Origin: Pseudomonas chlororaphis
Lineage (GTDB): Bacteria; Pseudomonadota; Gammaproteobacteria; Pseudomonadales; Pseudomonadaceae
Length of the DNA stretch: 64,000 bases
NCBI RefSeq assembly: GCF_001921865.1
Contig: NZ_MSCT01000004.1
Location: 124,001-188,000, forward strand
Direction of reading: 5' to 3'
Positions 49,405-59,358 of this stretch are shown one piece after another. The notes under the pieces are model-generated. The model had not been told where the DNA came from. It worked only from the letters and a program-made list of their open reading frames with translations, and made no database searches. A program made the position numbers and the translations under genes. Each line of letters starts with the position of its first letter. Position 1 is the first letter of the stretch.

Positions 49405-49938
49405 TCACTCCTTGTGGACGGTGGGCGGCAGCGCCCCCGGATCGAGGGTCAGCTGCATGAACGTCAGGTCCAGCCAGCGACCGAACTTGGTGCCCACTTG
49501 CGGCATCTGTCCGGTGGTGACGAAACCCAGGCGTTCGTGCAGGCGGATCGAAGCGGCGTTGCCGCTTTCGATGGCCGCGACCATCACGTGTTTGTCGCAG
49601 GCGCCGGCGCGTTCGATCAGCGCTTGCATCAGGCGCGGGCCGAGGCCGTTGCCGCGCTGGTCGCTACGGATATAGACCGAATGCTCGACGGTATGGCGAA
49701 AGCCCTCGAAGGGCCGCCAGTCGCCGAACGAGGCATAGCCGAGCACACCTTGGTCGGCGTCGACCGCCACCAGGATCGGATAACCCTGGGCCTGGCGGGC
49801 GCTGAACCAGGCCTGGCGGTTGCCCAGGTCCACGGGCTGTTCGTTCCAGATCGCCGTGGTATTGAGCACGGCGTCGTTGTAGATGTCGCGGATCGCCGGC
49901 AGGTCGGCGTGCACGGCATCGCGCAGGGAGTACGTCAT
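49405..49938 (-). CDS. Methionine sulfoximine/phosphinothricin-type acetyltransferase
   Basis: Product of 177 aa, GNAT of the Pat/Bar type. Motifs: IYNDAVLNTTAIWNEQPVDL near the N-terminus, acetyl-CoA loop IRSDQRGNGLGPRLM, and SGNAASIRLHERLGFVTTG. The P. aeruginosa homologue beside ureA (PA4866, from memory) acetylates methionine sulfoximine and sulfone. These are glutamine-synthetase inhibitors, so a link with nitrogen metabolism is logical. It starts 9 bp after the ureA stop; GAGG overlaps that stop. Confidence 0.88.
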   Translation of the reverse strand: MTYSLRDAVHADLPAIRDIYNDAVLNTTAIWNEQPVDLGNRQAWFSARQAQGYPILVAVDADQGVLGYASFGDWRPFEGFRHTVEHSVYIRSDQRGNGLGPRLMQALIERAGACDKHVMVAAIESGNAASIRLHERLGFVTTGQMPQVGTKFGRWLDLTFMQLTLDPGALPPTVHKE

Positions 49939-49947
49939 GGTGCGGCC

Positions 49948-50250
<303 letters not shown>

Positions 50251-50297
50251 CGTTGGCAATCCGTTGTGAGGCCATTGAAAAATGGGCGGGCAGGTCT

Positions 50298-50400
50298 TTG
50301 TAGCCGCTGCCGCAGGCTGCGCACGACCGCGCAGCGGGCGCCGCCCTTGAGATCGCAGGAGGTCCTGCGGACCTTACGCAGCCTGCGGCAGCGGCTACAG
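50298..50400. repeat. Long palindromic repeat (family B) between ureD and ureA
   Basis: TGTAGCCGCTGCCGCAGGCT and inverse AGCCTGCGGCAGCGGCTACA; the middle (GCACGACCGCGCAGCGGGCG) is nearly identical to the copy at 52039. Confidence 0.9.
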
Positions 50401-50428
50401 GTTCGTGGTGCGGTCCTGCCAGTGCTGT

Positions 50429-51268
50429 TCATGTGCTCCAGATCCTCGGCGGCACGGCTTCGCGGCCCAGCAGGGCGGGGCGCAGCAAGCGCCACAGCTC
50501 GATCAGCCAGGCGCGGGCTTGCAGCGCTTCGCTGGCCAGGCAGCGGGCCACCAGCAGGCCGGGCAGTTGCGTCAGGTCGCCGCGCACCGGGTGCGGCAAC
50601 GAGCGGCAACGCTCCAGCAGCTCCGGGTCGACCTCGCCGGTCACCAGCAAGGTGGCGAACACCGGCTGGCCGCCCAGGCCGATCGGCGAATCGAGCAAAC
50701 CGTCGCCGCCGACAATGCGCTGGCGTTCGTGCCAGAGCAACTGGCCGTCGCGGCGGATATCCAGGTGCGCCTGGAAATGCCCGCGCTCGAAACGCTCGCC
50801 GCTGGCGGGCCGGCCCAGGGCGACCACGTCCCAGTAGAACAGCCGCGCATTGCCTTGCAGTTCGATGCGCGTGCCCAGCTCGGCCTGGGCGGCGCTGAAC
50901 ACGATAGTTTCCTGGGGCAGCCATTCCAGTGTGGCACCGGCGGCGACGCGCAGCGCCAGGGTCTGATAGGCGGGGCCGGTGGCGCGATACCACTTGGCCG
51001 CGCCGGGGCTGGTCAGTTGGGCCCAGGCCCCGCTGTCGACGCTGGCGCTGATCGCCAGGCGGTCGCCGCCGGCAATCCCGCCGGGCGGGTGCACGATGAT
51101 GTGCTGGCAGACCTCGGGGCCTTCGGCGTACAGGTGCTTCTGCACCCGCAGCGGCCCCTGGTGCCGGCGCAGCACCGGGCGCGTGCAGTCGCCGCGGCGG
51201 GCATAACCGAGCTCCAGTTCGGCGTGCCAGCTGGGGGTGAACAGGGCAGTGTGGGCAGGTTGGTTCAT
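50429..51268 (-). CDS. ureD: Urease accessory protein UreD
   Basis: Product of 279 aa, usual UreD length. Beta-helical scaffold that binds apourease and recruits UreF and UreG for nickel insertion. Family blocks: [31 protein letters not shown]-like [13 protein letters not shown], and [21 protein letters not shown]. It starts 42 bp after urtE in the same direction, so the urt and ure blocks are one transcription unit. No clear Shine-Dalgarno. Confidence 0.96.
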   Translation of the reverse strand: MNQPAHTALFTPSWHAELELGYARRGDCTRPVLRRHQGPLRVQKHLYAEGPEVCQHIIVHPPGGIAGGDRLAISASVDSGAWAQLTSPGAAKWYRATGPAYQTLALRVAAGATLEWLPQETIVFSAAQAELGTRIELQGNARLFYWDVVALGRPASGERFERGHFQAHLDIRRDGQLLWHERQRIVGGDGLLDSPIGLGGQPVFATLLVTGEVDPELLERCRSLPHPVRGDLTQLPGLLVARCLASEALQARAWLIELWRLLRPALLGREAVPPRIWST

Positions 51269-51310
51269 GGTTCGTGTTTATGGTCTGGATGCTACAGGTT
51301 AGATCCTAAC

Positions 51311-52009
51311 TTAGATCGTGACTAAGCCGCGCACACCCTCGGCCTCCATATTTTCGCCGCGGCCCTGCTGGACGATTTCGCCGCGGGACATCACCAGGTA
51401 CTGGTCGGCCAGCTCGGCAGCGAAGTCGTAGAACTGTTCCACCAGCAGGATCGCCATGTCGCCGCGGGCCGCGAGCTGTTTGATCACCGCGCCGATTTCC
51501 TTGATCACCGAGGGTTGGATGCCTTCGGTGGGCTCGTCGAGGATCAGCAGCCGTGGCCGACTGGCCAGGGCCCGGCCGATGGCCAGTTGTTGCTGCTGGC
51601 CGCCCGACAGGTCGCCGCCGCGCCGCTGCTTCATTTGCAGCAGCACCGGGAACAACTCGTAGATGAAGGCCGGCACTTCCCTGGCCTCGGAGCCGGGGAA
51701 GCGCGACAGCCCCATCAGCAGGTTTTCCTCCACCGTCAGGCGGCCGAAGATCTCCCGGCCCTGGGGCACGTAGGCGATGCCGGCATGCACCCGCTGGTGC
51801 GGCTTGTAGCCGGTGATGGCCTGGCCTTCCCAGCGCACCGCGCCGTCCTTGGCCGGCAGCAGGCCCATCAGGCACTTGAGCAGGGTGGTCTTGCCCACCC
51901 CGTTGCGCCCGAGCAGGCAGGTGACTTCGCCGATCTTCGCCTCGAAGCTCAGCCCGCGCAGGATATGGCTACCGCCGTAGTACTGGTGCAGCGTGTCGAC
52001 TTGCAGCAT
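51311..52009 (-). CDS. urtE: Urea ABC transporter ATP-binding protein UrtE
   Basis: Product of 232 aa. Walker A GRNGVGKT (residues 34-41), signature LSGGQQQQLAIGRAL, Walker B LLILDEPTEGIQP, switch EQFYDFA. The phrase HQYYGGSHILRGLSF near the N-terminus is UrtE-typical. Pairs with UrtD to drive urea import. ATG has AAGGA upstream. A family-B repeat separates it from urtD. Confidence 0.96.
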   Translation of the reverse strand: MLQVDTLHQYYGGSHILRGLSFEAKIGEVTCLLGRNGVGKTTLLKCLMGLLPAKDGAVRWEGQAITGYKPHQRVHAGIAYVPQGREIFGRLTVEENLLMGLSRFPGSEAREVPAFIYELFPVLLQMKQRRGGDLSGGQQQQLAIGRALASRPRLLILDEPTEGIQPSVIKEIGAVIKQLAARGDMAILLVEQFYDFAAELADQYLVMSRGEIVQQGRGENMEAEGVRGLVTI

Positions 52010-52038
52010 GTCGAATTCCTTCTGTCTTGTGCCGGACC

Positions 52039-52141
52039 TTGTAGCCGCTGCCGAAGGCTGCGCACGACCGCGCAGCGGGCGCCGCTCTTAGATCGCAGGA
52101 GGTCCTGCGGACCTTGCGCAGCCTTCGGCAGCGGCTACAGG
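52039..52141. repeat. Long palindromic repeat (family B) between urtD and urtE
   Basis: TGTAGCCGCTGCCGAAGGCT and inverse AGCCTTCGGCAGCGGCTACA; both arms carry the compensating change (GAAGGC / GCCTTC), so the stem is preserved. Confidence 0.9.
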
Positions 52142-52159
52142 GATGTGGTGTTCGTGAGG

Positions 52160-53016
<857 letters not shown>

Positions 53017-53020
<4 letters not shown>

Positions 53021-54096
53021 GATTCGCCCCTCTTTTTCAGCAAGCCGATCACGCCTTTAGGCAGGTACAGGGTCACGACGATGAACAGCGCGCCGAGGAA
53101 GAACAGCCAGTACTCGGGAAAGGCCACGGTGAACCAGCTCTTCATGCCGTTGACCACGCCGGCGCCGAGCAGCGGGCCGATCAGCGTGCCGCGTCCGCCC
53201 AGGGCGACCCACACGGCGGCCTCGATGGAGTTGGTCGGCGACATTTCGCTGGGGTTGATGATGCCCACCTGCGGCACGTACAAGGCCCCCGCCAGGCCGC
53301 ACAGCACTGCGCTCAGGACCCAGACGAACAGCTTGAAGCCGCGCGGGTCGTAGCCGCAGAACATCAGGCGGTTCTCGGCGTCGCGCAGCGCGGTCAGGAC
53401 CCGGCCGAACTTGCTCCGCGCCAGGCGCCAGCCGCTGTACAGGCTGGCCACCAGCAACAGCACGGTGGCCAGGAACAGTACCGCGCGGGTCCCAGGCTCG
53501 GTGATGCCGAAACCGAGGATGCTGCGAAAGTTGGTGAAGCCGTTGTTGCCGCCAAAACCCGTCTCGTTGCGAAAGAACAGCAGCATGCCGGCAAAGGTCA
53601 GGGCCTGGGTCATGATCGAGAAATACACGCCCTTGATCCGCGAGCGGAAGGCGAAGAAGCCGAACGCCAGGGCCAGCAACCCCGGCGCCAGCACCACCAG
53701 GCACAGGGCCCAGAGAAAATGCTCGGTGCCGGTCCAGTACCAGGGCAGTTCGCTCCACGAGAGGAAGGTCATGAACGCCGGCAGGGCATCGCCCGAGGCC
53801 TGGCGCATCAGGTACATGCCCATGGCATAGCCGCCGATGGCGAAGAACAGCCCGTGGCCCAGGGACAGCAGCCCGGCGTAGCCCCAGACCAGGTCCAGGG
53901 CTAGGGCGACGATGGCGTAGCAGAGGATCTTGCCCACCAGGGTCAGGGTGTACGCCGAGACGTGCAGCGGGTTGTCCGCCGCCAGCAGCGAGAGCAGCGG
54001 CAGGGCCAGCAGTACGGCGAGGATCAGGGCGCCGACGGTGACCGTGAGTTTGGGGCCGGCCTTTTGCGTTGCGGTTATCAATAGAGGCTGGTTCAT
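53017..54096 (-). CDS. urtC: Urea ABC transporter permease UrtC
   Basis: Product of 359 aa, LivM-like, about nine membrane segments. Conserved AIVALALDLVWGYAGLLSLGHGLFFAIGGYAMGMYL and the EAA-like loop SKFGRVLTALRDAENRLMFCGYD. The insertion FLSWSELPWYWTGTEHF is typical of UrtC. Overlaps urtB by ATGA and urtD by 4 bp, so the three are translationally coupled. Confidence 0.96.
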
Positions 54097-55598
54097 CAGT
54101 CGATCACCCGTCCCTTGAGAGCGAAGAGTCCCTGCGGACGTTTCTGGATAAACAGAATGATCAGCGCGAGGATCAGGATCTTGCCGAGCACGGCGCCGAT
54201 CTGTGGTTCGAGAATCTTGTTGGCGATGCCGAGGCCGAACGCGGCGAACACGCTGCCGGCCAACTGGCCGACGCCGCCGAGCACCACCACCAGGAACGAG
54301 TCGATGATGTAGCTCTGGCCCAGGTCCGGGCCGACGTTGCCGATCTGGCTCAGGGCCACGCCGCCCAGGCCCGCGATACCGGAGCCGAGGCCGAAGGCGA
54401 GCATGTCCACCCGGCCGGTCGGCACGCCGCAGCAGGCGGCCATGTTGCGGTTCTGGGTGACGGCGCGCACGTTCAGGCCCAGGCGGGTCTTGTTCAGCAG
54501 CAGCCAGGTGAGGACCACCACGAACAGCGCGAAGGCGATGATCACGATGCGGTTGTACGGCAGCACCAGGTTGGGCAGCACCTGGATGCCCCCCGAGAGC
54601 CAGGCCGGGTTCGACACCTCGACGTTCTGCGCGCCGAACACCAGGCGCACCAGCTGGATCAGCATCAGGCTGATGCCCCAGGTGGCCAGCAGGGTTTCCA
54701 GCGGCCGGCCGTACAGGTGGCGGATCACCGTGCGTTCCAGGGCCATGCCGATGCCGGCGGTGACGCAGAACGCCACCGGCAGGGCGAGCAGCGGGTAGAA
54801 CTCGATGGCTTGCGGGGCATAGCGCTGGAACAGCAACTGCACCACGTAGGTGGCGTAGGCGCCGAGCATCAGCATCTCGCCGTGGGCCATGTTGATCACC
54901 CCGAGCAGGCCGAAGGTGATCGCCAGGCCCAGCGCCGCGAGCAACAGGATCGAGCCCAGGGACAGGCCGCTGAAGGCCTGGCCGAGGACCTCGCCCACCA
55001 GCAGCTTGCGCTTGACCTGGGCCAGGCTGGTTTCGGCGGCGGTGCGTACCGCGGCGTCGGTTTCGGCCCCGGCTTCGAGCAGGCCTTCGAGACGGGTGCG
55101 GGCCAGCGGGTCGCCGGTTTCGCCCAACAGGCGCACCGCAGCCAGGCGCACGGCCGGGTCGGCGTCCGCCAGTTGCAGGTTGGCCAGGGCCAGGCTCAGG
55201 GCGTCGTGCACGCCCGGGTCCTGCTCGGCGGCCAGTTGCGCGCCGAGGAATTTCAGCTGCGCCGGCTTGGCGCTTTTCTGCAATTGCCGGGCGGCGGCCA
55301 GGCGGATCCTGGCGTCGGCGGCGAGCAGTTGATGGCTGGCCACGGCGGTGTCGATCAGGCCGCGCAGGCGGTTGTTCAGGCGCAGGGTCTTGGCTTCGCC
55401 GGCGATGTTCAACTGGCCTTGTTGCAAGGCGCCGAGCAGTTCGAGGCGCGCCGGGTCGGGCTGTGCGGCCCAGCTTTCCAGGAGGCTGGCTTGCTGGGCA
55501 GGGTTGGCCGCGACGAAGTCTTCGGCGTCGCCGGCCCTGGCCACCAAGGGCAGCAACAGCAGGCAGGCGAGGATGAGTCGGTAAAAGGCAGTGGGCAT
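54096..55598 (-). CDS. urtB: Urea ABC transporter permease UrtB with N-terminal periplasmic extension
   Basis: Product of 500 aa; ATG 55598 (MPTAFYRLIL) with AAGG upstream; an in-frame extension of 60 codons through a palindromic repeat is rejected. Signal peptide (about residues 1-22, ending ARAG), then an Ala/Leu-rich helical region (about 25-195) resembling HEAT-type repeats. The LivH-like permease follows (from about 205: SGLSLGSILLLAALGLAITFGLLGVINMAHGE). The extension is a known feature of proteobacterial UrtB and may contact UrtA. Confidence 0.95.
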   Translation of the reverse strand: MPTAFYRLILACLLLLPLVARAGDAEDFVAANPAQQASLLESWAAQPDPARLELLGALQQGQLNIAGEAKTLRLNNRLRGLIDTAVASHQLLAADARIRLAAARQLQKSAKPAQLKFLGAQLAAEQDPGVHDALSLALANLQLADADPAVRLAAVRLLGETGDPLARTRLEGLLEAGAETDAAVRTAAETSLAQVKRKLLVGEVLGQAFSGLSLGSILLLAALGLAITFGLLGVINMAHGEMLMLGAYATYVVQLLFQRYAPQAIEFYPLLALPVAFCVTAGIGMALERTVIRHLYGRPLETLLATWGISLMLIQLVRLVFGAQNVEVSNPAWLSGGIQVLPNLVLPYNRIVIIAFALFVVVLTWLLLNKTRLGLNVRAVTQNRNMAACCGVPTGRVDMLAFGLGSGIAGLGGVALSQIGNVGPDLGQSYIIDSFLVVVLGGVGQLAGSVFAAFGLGIANKILEPQIGAVLGKILILALIILFIQKRPQGLFALKGRVID

Positions 55599-55639
55599 AT
55601 CGTTAGCCTTACGCGGACAGGCGTGGACCTGTGCAGGGT

Positions 55640-55745
55640 TCTGTAGCCGCTGCCGCAGGCTGCGATAAGGTCCGCAGGACCTTCCGAGGGCCTCAAGAGC
55701 ACGTCCTCTTCGAGGCCGATCGCAGCCTGCGGCAGCGGCTACAGG
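55640..55745. repeat. Long palindromic repeat (family B) between urtA and urtB
   Basis: TGTAGCCGCTGCCGCAGGCT and inverse AGCCTGCGGCAGCGGCTACA in the 187-bp gap of the urt operon. The position would fit stabilising the urtA message. Confidence 0.9.
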
Positions 55746-55785
55746 GGTTGTGCCGGACCTGGGAGGGCCGGCGTCCATCCGGTGC

Positions 55786-57051
55786 TTAGTTGCTCTTCAC
55801 CGCGTAATCCGGCTTCTTGTCGTTGCCCGGGATGAACGGGCTCCACGGCTGGGCGCGGATCGGGCCTTCGGTCTGCCAGACCACGCTGAACTGCCCGTCG
55901 GGCTGGATCTCGCCGATCATCACCGGCTTGTGCAGGTGATGGTTGGTCTTGTCCATGGTCAGGGTGTAGCCCGACGGCGCGGCGAAGGTCTGCCCGGCCA
56001 GCGCTTCGCGGACCTTGTCGACGTCGGTGGACTTGGCTTTTTCCACCGCCTGGGCCCACATGTGGATGCCGACGTAGGTGGCTTCCATCGGGTCATTAGT
56101 CACGGCTTTATCCGCGCCCGGCAGGTTCTTGGCCTTGGCGTAGGCTTTCCAGTCGGCGACGAACTTCTGGTTCACCGGGTTCTCCACCGACTCGAAGTAG
56201 TTCCAGGCCGCGAGGTTGCCCACCAGCGGCTTGGTGTCGATGCCGCGCAGTTCTTCCTCGCCCACGGAGAAGGCCACCACCGGCACCTCGGTGGCTTTCA
56301 GGCCCTGGTTGGCCAGTTCCTTGTAGAAGGGCACGTTGGAATCGCCGTTGACCGTGGAGATGACCGCGGTCTTGCCGCCGGCGGAGAACTTCTTGATGTT
56401 GGCGACGATGGTCTGGTAGTCGCTGTGGCCGAACGGGGTGTAGACCTCTTCGATGTCCTTGTCGGCCACGCCCTTGGAATGCAGGAACGAGCGCAGGATC
56501 TTGTTGGTGGTGCGCGGGTAGACGTAGTCGGTGCCGAGCAGGAAGAAGCGCTTGGCGCTGCCGCCGTCTTCGCTCATCAGGTATTCCACCGCCGGGATCG
56601 CCTGCTGGTTCGGCGCGGCGCCGGTATAGAAGACGTTTGGCGACATCTCTTCGCCTTCGTATTGCACCGGGTAGAACAGCAGGCCGTTGAGTTCCTCGAA
56701 CACCGGCAGCACCGACTTGCGCGACACCGAGGTCCAGCAGCCGAACACCACCGCGACCTTGTCCTGGGTCAGCAACTGGCGGCCCTTCTCGGCGAACAGC
56801 GGCCAGTTGGAGGCCGGGTCGACCACCACTGCTTCGAGTTTTTTACCGTTGACGCCGCCCTTGGCGTTGATCTCGTCGATGGTCATCAACGCCATGTCCT
56901 TGAGCGAGGTTTCGGAGATCGCCATGGTCCCCGACAGCGAGTGCAGGATGCCGACCTTGATGGTCTCGGCGGCCTGGACGGTCCAGGCCATGCCCATTGC
57001 GGCAATGCTTGCCGAGAGTGTGAAAGCCTTGATCAAGCTGCGACGCTTCAT
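55786..57051 (-). CDS. urtA: Urea ABC transporter substrate-binding protein UrtA
   Basis: Product of 421 aa. Signal peptide (about residues 1-27, ending WTVQA) with a twin-arginine-like but not canonical MKRRSLIKAF start. The mature part is a type I binding fold with UrtA-specific text: GILHSLSGTMAISETSLKD, FGCWTSVSRKSVLPVFEE, LLFYPVQYEGEE and FFLLGTDYVYPRTTNKI. ATG follows GGAG. First gene of the urt-ure operon, directly downstream of a sigma-54 promoter with NtrC-type sites. Confidence 0.97.
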   Translation of the reverse strand: MKRRSLIKAFTLSASIAAMGMAWTVQAAETIKVGILHSLSGTMAISETSLKDMALMTIDEINAKGGVNGKKLEAVVVDPASNWPLFAEKGRQLLTQDKVAVVFGCWTSVSRKSVLPVFEELNGLLFYPVQYEGEEMSPNVFYTGAAPNQQAIPAVEYLMSEDGGSAKRFFLLGTDYVYPRTTNKILRSFLHSKGVADKDIEEVYTPFGHSDYQTIVANIKKFSAGGKTAVISTVNGDSNVPFYKELANQGLKATEVPVVAFSVGEEELRGIDTKPLVGNLAAWNYFESVENPVNQKFVADWKAYAKAKNLPGADKAVTNDPMEATYVGIHMWAQAVEKAKSTDVDKVREALAGQTFAAPSGYTLTMDKTNHHLHKPVMIGEIQPDGQFSVVWQTEGPIRAQPWSPFIPGNDKKPDYAVKSN

Positions 57052-57114
57052 TGTGCGATCTCCATGAACTTATGAGTTTTCTAAGTGGGCAGATGCGGAC
57101 TACTGAAGGGCTGT

Positions 57115-57132
57115 TTTGCAAGGGGTGTGCCG
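57115..57132 (-). promoter_or_regulatory. Sigma-54 (RpoN) promoter of urtABCDE-ureDABC
   Basis: Minus strand CGGCACACCCCTTGCAAA: GG (57131-57130) and GC (57119-57118) spaced by exactly 10 bp, with GGCAC and TTGCA blocks. Predicted start is near 57106, 55 nt before urtA. Confidence 0.7.
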
Positions 57133-57187
57133 AGTCGGCGCGGGGCATGGAAATGTCGCTTTTACGGCGCGGAGCAGCAGGGGCGGC

Positions 57188-57244
57188 GCACCATTGCGGG
57201 GCCATGAAGAGTCCGTGGTGCGCCCTGGTGCGCCGGGTTGGTGC
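57188..57244 (-). promoter_or_regulatory. Pair of NtrC-type sites upstream of urtA
   Basis: GCACCATTGCGGGGC (57188-57202) and GCGCCGGGTTGGTGC (57230-57244) each match GCAC-N7-GTGC at 7 of 8 bases. Their centres are 42 bp apart (four helical turns), about 90 and 130 bp before the predicted start. Additional TGGTGC half-sites lie at 57216 and 57226. Confidence 0.5.
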
Positions 57245-57259
57245 TGCCGGCCTTGGCTT

Positions 57260-57362
57260 GTGTAGCCGCTGCCGCAGGCTGCGATAAGGCCGAAGGCCTT
57301 CGGCGATCTTGAAACCTTGCGCGCCCTTCGGTCGCGATCGCAGCCTTCGGCAGCGGCTACAG
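57260..57362. repeat. Long palindromic repeat (family B)
   Basis: TGTAGCCGCTGCCGCAGGCT and inverse AGCCTTCGGCAGCGGCTACA, between urtA promoter region and the FecCD permease gene. Confidence 0.88.
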
Positions 57363-57391
57363 AGAGCCGTCCGTCAATAGGTGTGAAGCGT

Positions 57392-58402
57392 TCAGCGCCG
57401 ACGCATCAGGCCGATGAAAAACAGCCCGCCGATGGCCGCGGTGGCGACGCCGATGGGCAGGTCTTCGGGGGCGATCAGGGTGCGGGCGGCAACATCCACC
57501 CAGACCAGGAATACGCTGCCCAGCAGCACGCACACCGGCAGCAATCGACGATGCTCGGCACCGACCAGGCGTCGGGCGATATGCGGCACCATCAGCCCGA
57601 CGAAACCGATGGAGCCGCTGATGGACACCAGTACCCCGGTCATCAGCGAGGCGATCAGGAACACTTTCAGGCGCACGTTGCGCGCGTTCAGGCCGAGGGT
57701 CACGGCGGTCTGCTCGCCGGCCATCAGCGCGTTCAACGGCCGCGCCATGCCCAGCAGCAAGGCCAGGCCCAGCAGCACGCTGGCCGCCGGCACCGCGAGC
57801 AGCTCCCAGCGCGCCAGCCCCAGCCCGCCGAGCATCCAGAACATCACCGCCGAGCTGGCGCGGTGGTCGCCCATGAACAGCAGCAGGTTGGCCGCCGCCA
57901 TCATCACGAACGACACCGCCACCCCGCACAGCAGCAGGCGGTCGCTGTCGAGCCGGCCATGGCGCGCGGCGATCCCGAGCACCAGCAGCATGCTTGCCAG
58001 CGCACCGATAAAGGCCGCGATGGGCAGGGTCAGCAGACCGACGATTTCGCCCACATGCAGCACCACGATCACCGCCCCCAGGGTGGCGCCGGAGGTCACG
58101 CCGAGCAGGTGCGGGTCGGCCAGCGGGTTGCGCGTCACCGCTTGCAGCACCGCGCCGATCAGCGCCAGCCCGGCGCCGACCAGCGCGCCCAAGAGCATGC
58201 GCGGCACGCGGATCAGCCAGACGATGTGTTCCTGGCCGGCGCTCCAGTCCACCTCGCCCAGGCCAAAGACCTTGTGCAGCAGGATCCGCCATACCACGTC
58301 CGCCGGCACCCGCGCCGAACCGAAACCCAGCGACAACACGCAGGACGCCAGCAGCAACACGCCGAGGGCCGCCAGCAACCCGGCATAACGACGATCGATC
58401 AT
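57392..58402 (-). CDS. FecCD family ABC transporter permease
   Basis: Product of 336 aa with about ten membrane helices, BtuC/FecCD fold. Family segments: LIRVPRMLLGALVGAGLALIGAVLQAVTRNPLADPHLLGVTSGA, GLNARNVRLKVFL and GSIGFVGLMVPHIARRLVGAEHRRLLP. It imports a metal chelate, heme or corrinoid. It is the last gene of a TonB receptor-ATPase-binding protein-permease set. ATG overlaps the stop of the binding-protein gene (ATGA). Longer frames are extensions through that gene. The Zur-like box upstream of the receptor argues for zinc or zincophore. Confidence 0.93.
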   Translation of the reverse strand: MIDRRYAGLLAALGVLLLASCVLSLGFGSARVPADVVWRILLHKVFGLGEVDWSAGQEHIVWLIRVPRMLLGALVGAGLALIGAVLQAVTRNPLADPHLLGVTSGATLGAVIVVLHVGEIVGLLTLPIAAFIGALASMLLVLGIAARHGRLDSDRLLLCGVAVSFVMMAAANLLLFMGDHRASSAVMFWMLGGLGLARWELLAVPAASVLLGLALLLGMARPLNALMAGEQTAVTLGLNARNVRLKVFLIASLMTGVLVSISGSIGFVGLMVPHIARRLVGAEHRRLLPVCVLLGSVFLVWVDVAARTLIAPEDLPIGVATAAIGGLFFIGLMRRR

Positions 58403-59358
58403 GCGCCGTGGAAACCCTTGGCCAGGGTTTGTACCGCTTCGACGTTGTCGATGCCCGGTGTGGCCTGCACGTAGGGGATCACGATAAAGCGCTGGTTCCT
58501 GATCGCGTCCACCGCTTGCAGCGCCGGGTTGTCCATCAGGAACCGCTGTTTCTGCTCGGCGCTGATTTCGCTGTAGTCGACGATCACGATCACCTGCGGG
58601 TTGCGCTCGACCACGGTCTCCCAGTTGACCCGGGTCCAGCTGGCCTCGACGTCGTCGAGGATATTGCGCCCGCCGGCGGCGGCGATCAGCGCCTGGGGCA
58701 TGCCCAGGCGGCCGGAGGTCATGGCGCGGTCTTCGCCGCTGTCGTAGAGGAACACCCGCGGTTTTTCCGGCGCCAGGTCCTGCTGGATCGCGGCGACCTG
58801 TTGCTGCATGTCGGCGATCAGCTGGTTGGCGCGGTCCTGCACGTCGAAGATCTTGCCCAGGTTGCGCAGGTCGTTGTAGGTGTCGTCGAGACTGGCCGGC
58901 GGGCGCTTCATCACGAACGCGCAGGACTCGGTGAGCTCCAGCACCTTGATGCCCAGCGGCGCCAGGGTCTGTGGGGTCAGGTCGCCGCCGACGCGCATGC
59001 CGTAGTCCCAGCCGGCGAAGAAGAAGTCGACGTTGGCGTCGAGCAGGGTTTCCACCGAGGGGTACTTGGCCGCCAGTTCCGGCAGGCCGTCGAGGATGCT
59101 GCGCATCTGTGGGGTCACCGCCTTCCAGCCGCTGATGCCGCTGTAGCCGACCATGCGCGACTTGAGGCCGAGGGCGAGCATCATCTGGGTCATGTTGATG
59201 TCGTGGCTCAGGGCGTGTTTCGGCGCCTCCTTGAAGGTCACCTCGCGGTTGCAACTGTGGATGGTCAGCGGGTAACGGGTGGCTTCGGCGAAGGCCTGGC
59301 CGGCGGCCAGCGACAGGGCGAGGCACAGGCTGGAGCGAAAGAGCGCGCGCAGGGTCAT
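58399..59358 (-). CDS. ABC transporter periplasmic substrate-binding protein
   Basis: Product of 319 aa, type III (FecB/BtuF-like) binding fold. Signal peptide ends near residue 24 (GQAFA), no lipobox. Mature protein: SCNREVTFKEAPKHALSHDINMTQMMLALGL, MVGYSGISGW, DFFFAGWDYGMR and MTSGRLGMPQALIAAAGGRNI. Conserved Trp/Tyr-rich loops suggest a chelate ligand. ATG overlaps the ATPase stop (ATGA). Longer in-frame version is rejected because it removes the signal peptide. Confidence 0.9.
   Translation of the reverse strand: MTLRALFRSSLCLALSLAAGQAFAEATRYPLTIHSCNREVTFKEAPKHALSHDINMTQMMLALGLKSRMVGYSGISGWKAVTPQMRSILDGLPELAAKYPSVETLLDANVDFFFAGWDYGMRVGGDLTPQTLAPLGIKVLELTESCAFVMKRPPASLDDTYNDLRNLGKIFDVQDRANQLIADMQQQVAAIQQDLAPEKPRVFLYDSGEDRAMTSGRLGMPQALIAAAGGRNILDDVEASWTRVNWETVVERNPQVIVIVDYSEISAEQKQRFLMDNPALQAVDAIRNQRFIVIPYVQATPGIDNVEAVQTLAKGFHGA

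Larger units (their letters stand above)
57052..57391 (-). other. urtA promoter region and repeat, no gene
   Basis: 340 bp without a credible gene. Contains the sigma-54 element, NtrC-type sites and a family-B repeat (separate entries). The repeat marks the end of the FecCD permease gene on the other side. Confidence 0.75.

Noticed and set aside
55599..55778. 60-codon N-terminal extension of urtB
   Set aside because: It reads through a family-B palindrome and would bury the signal peptide.
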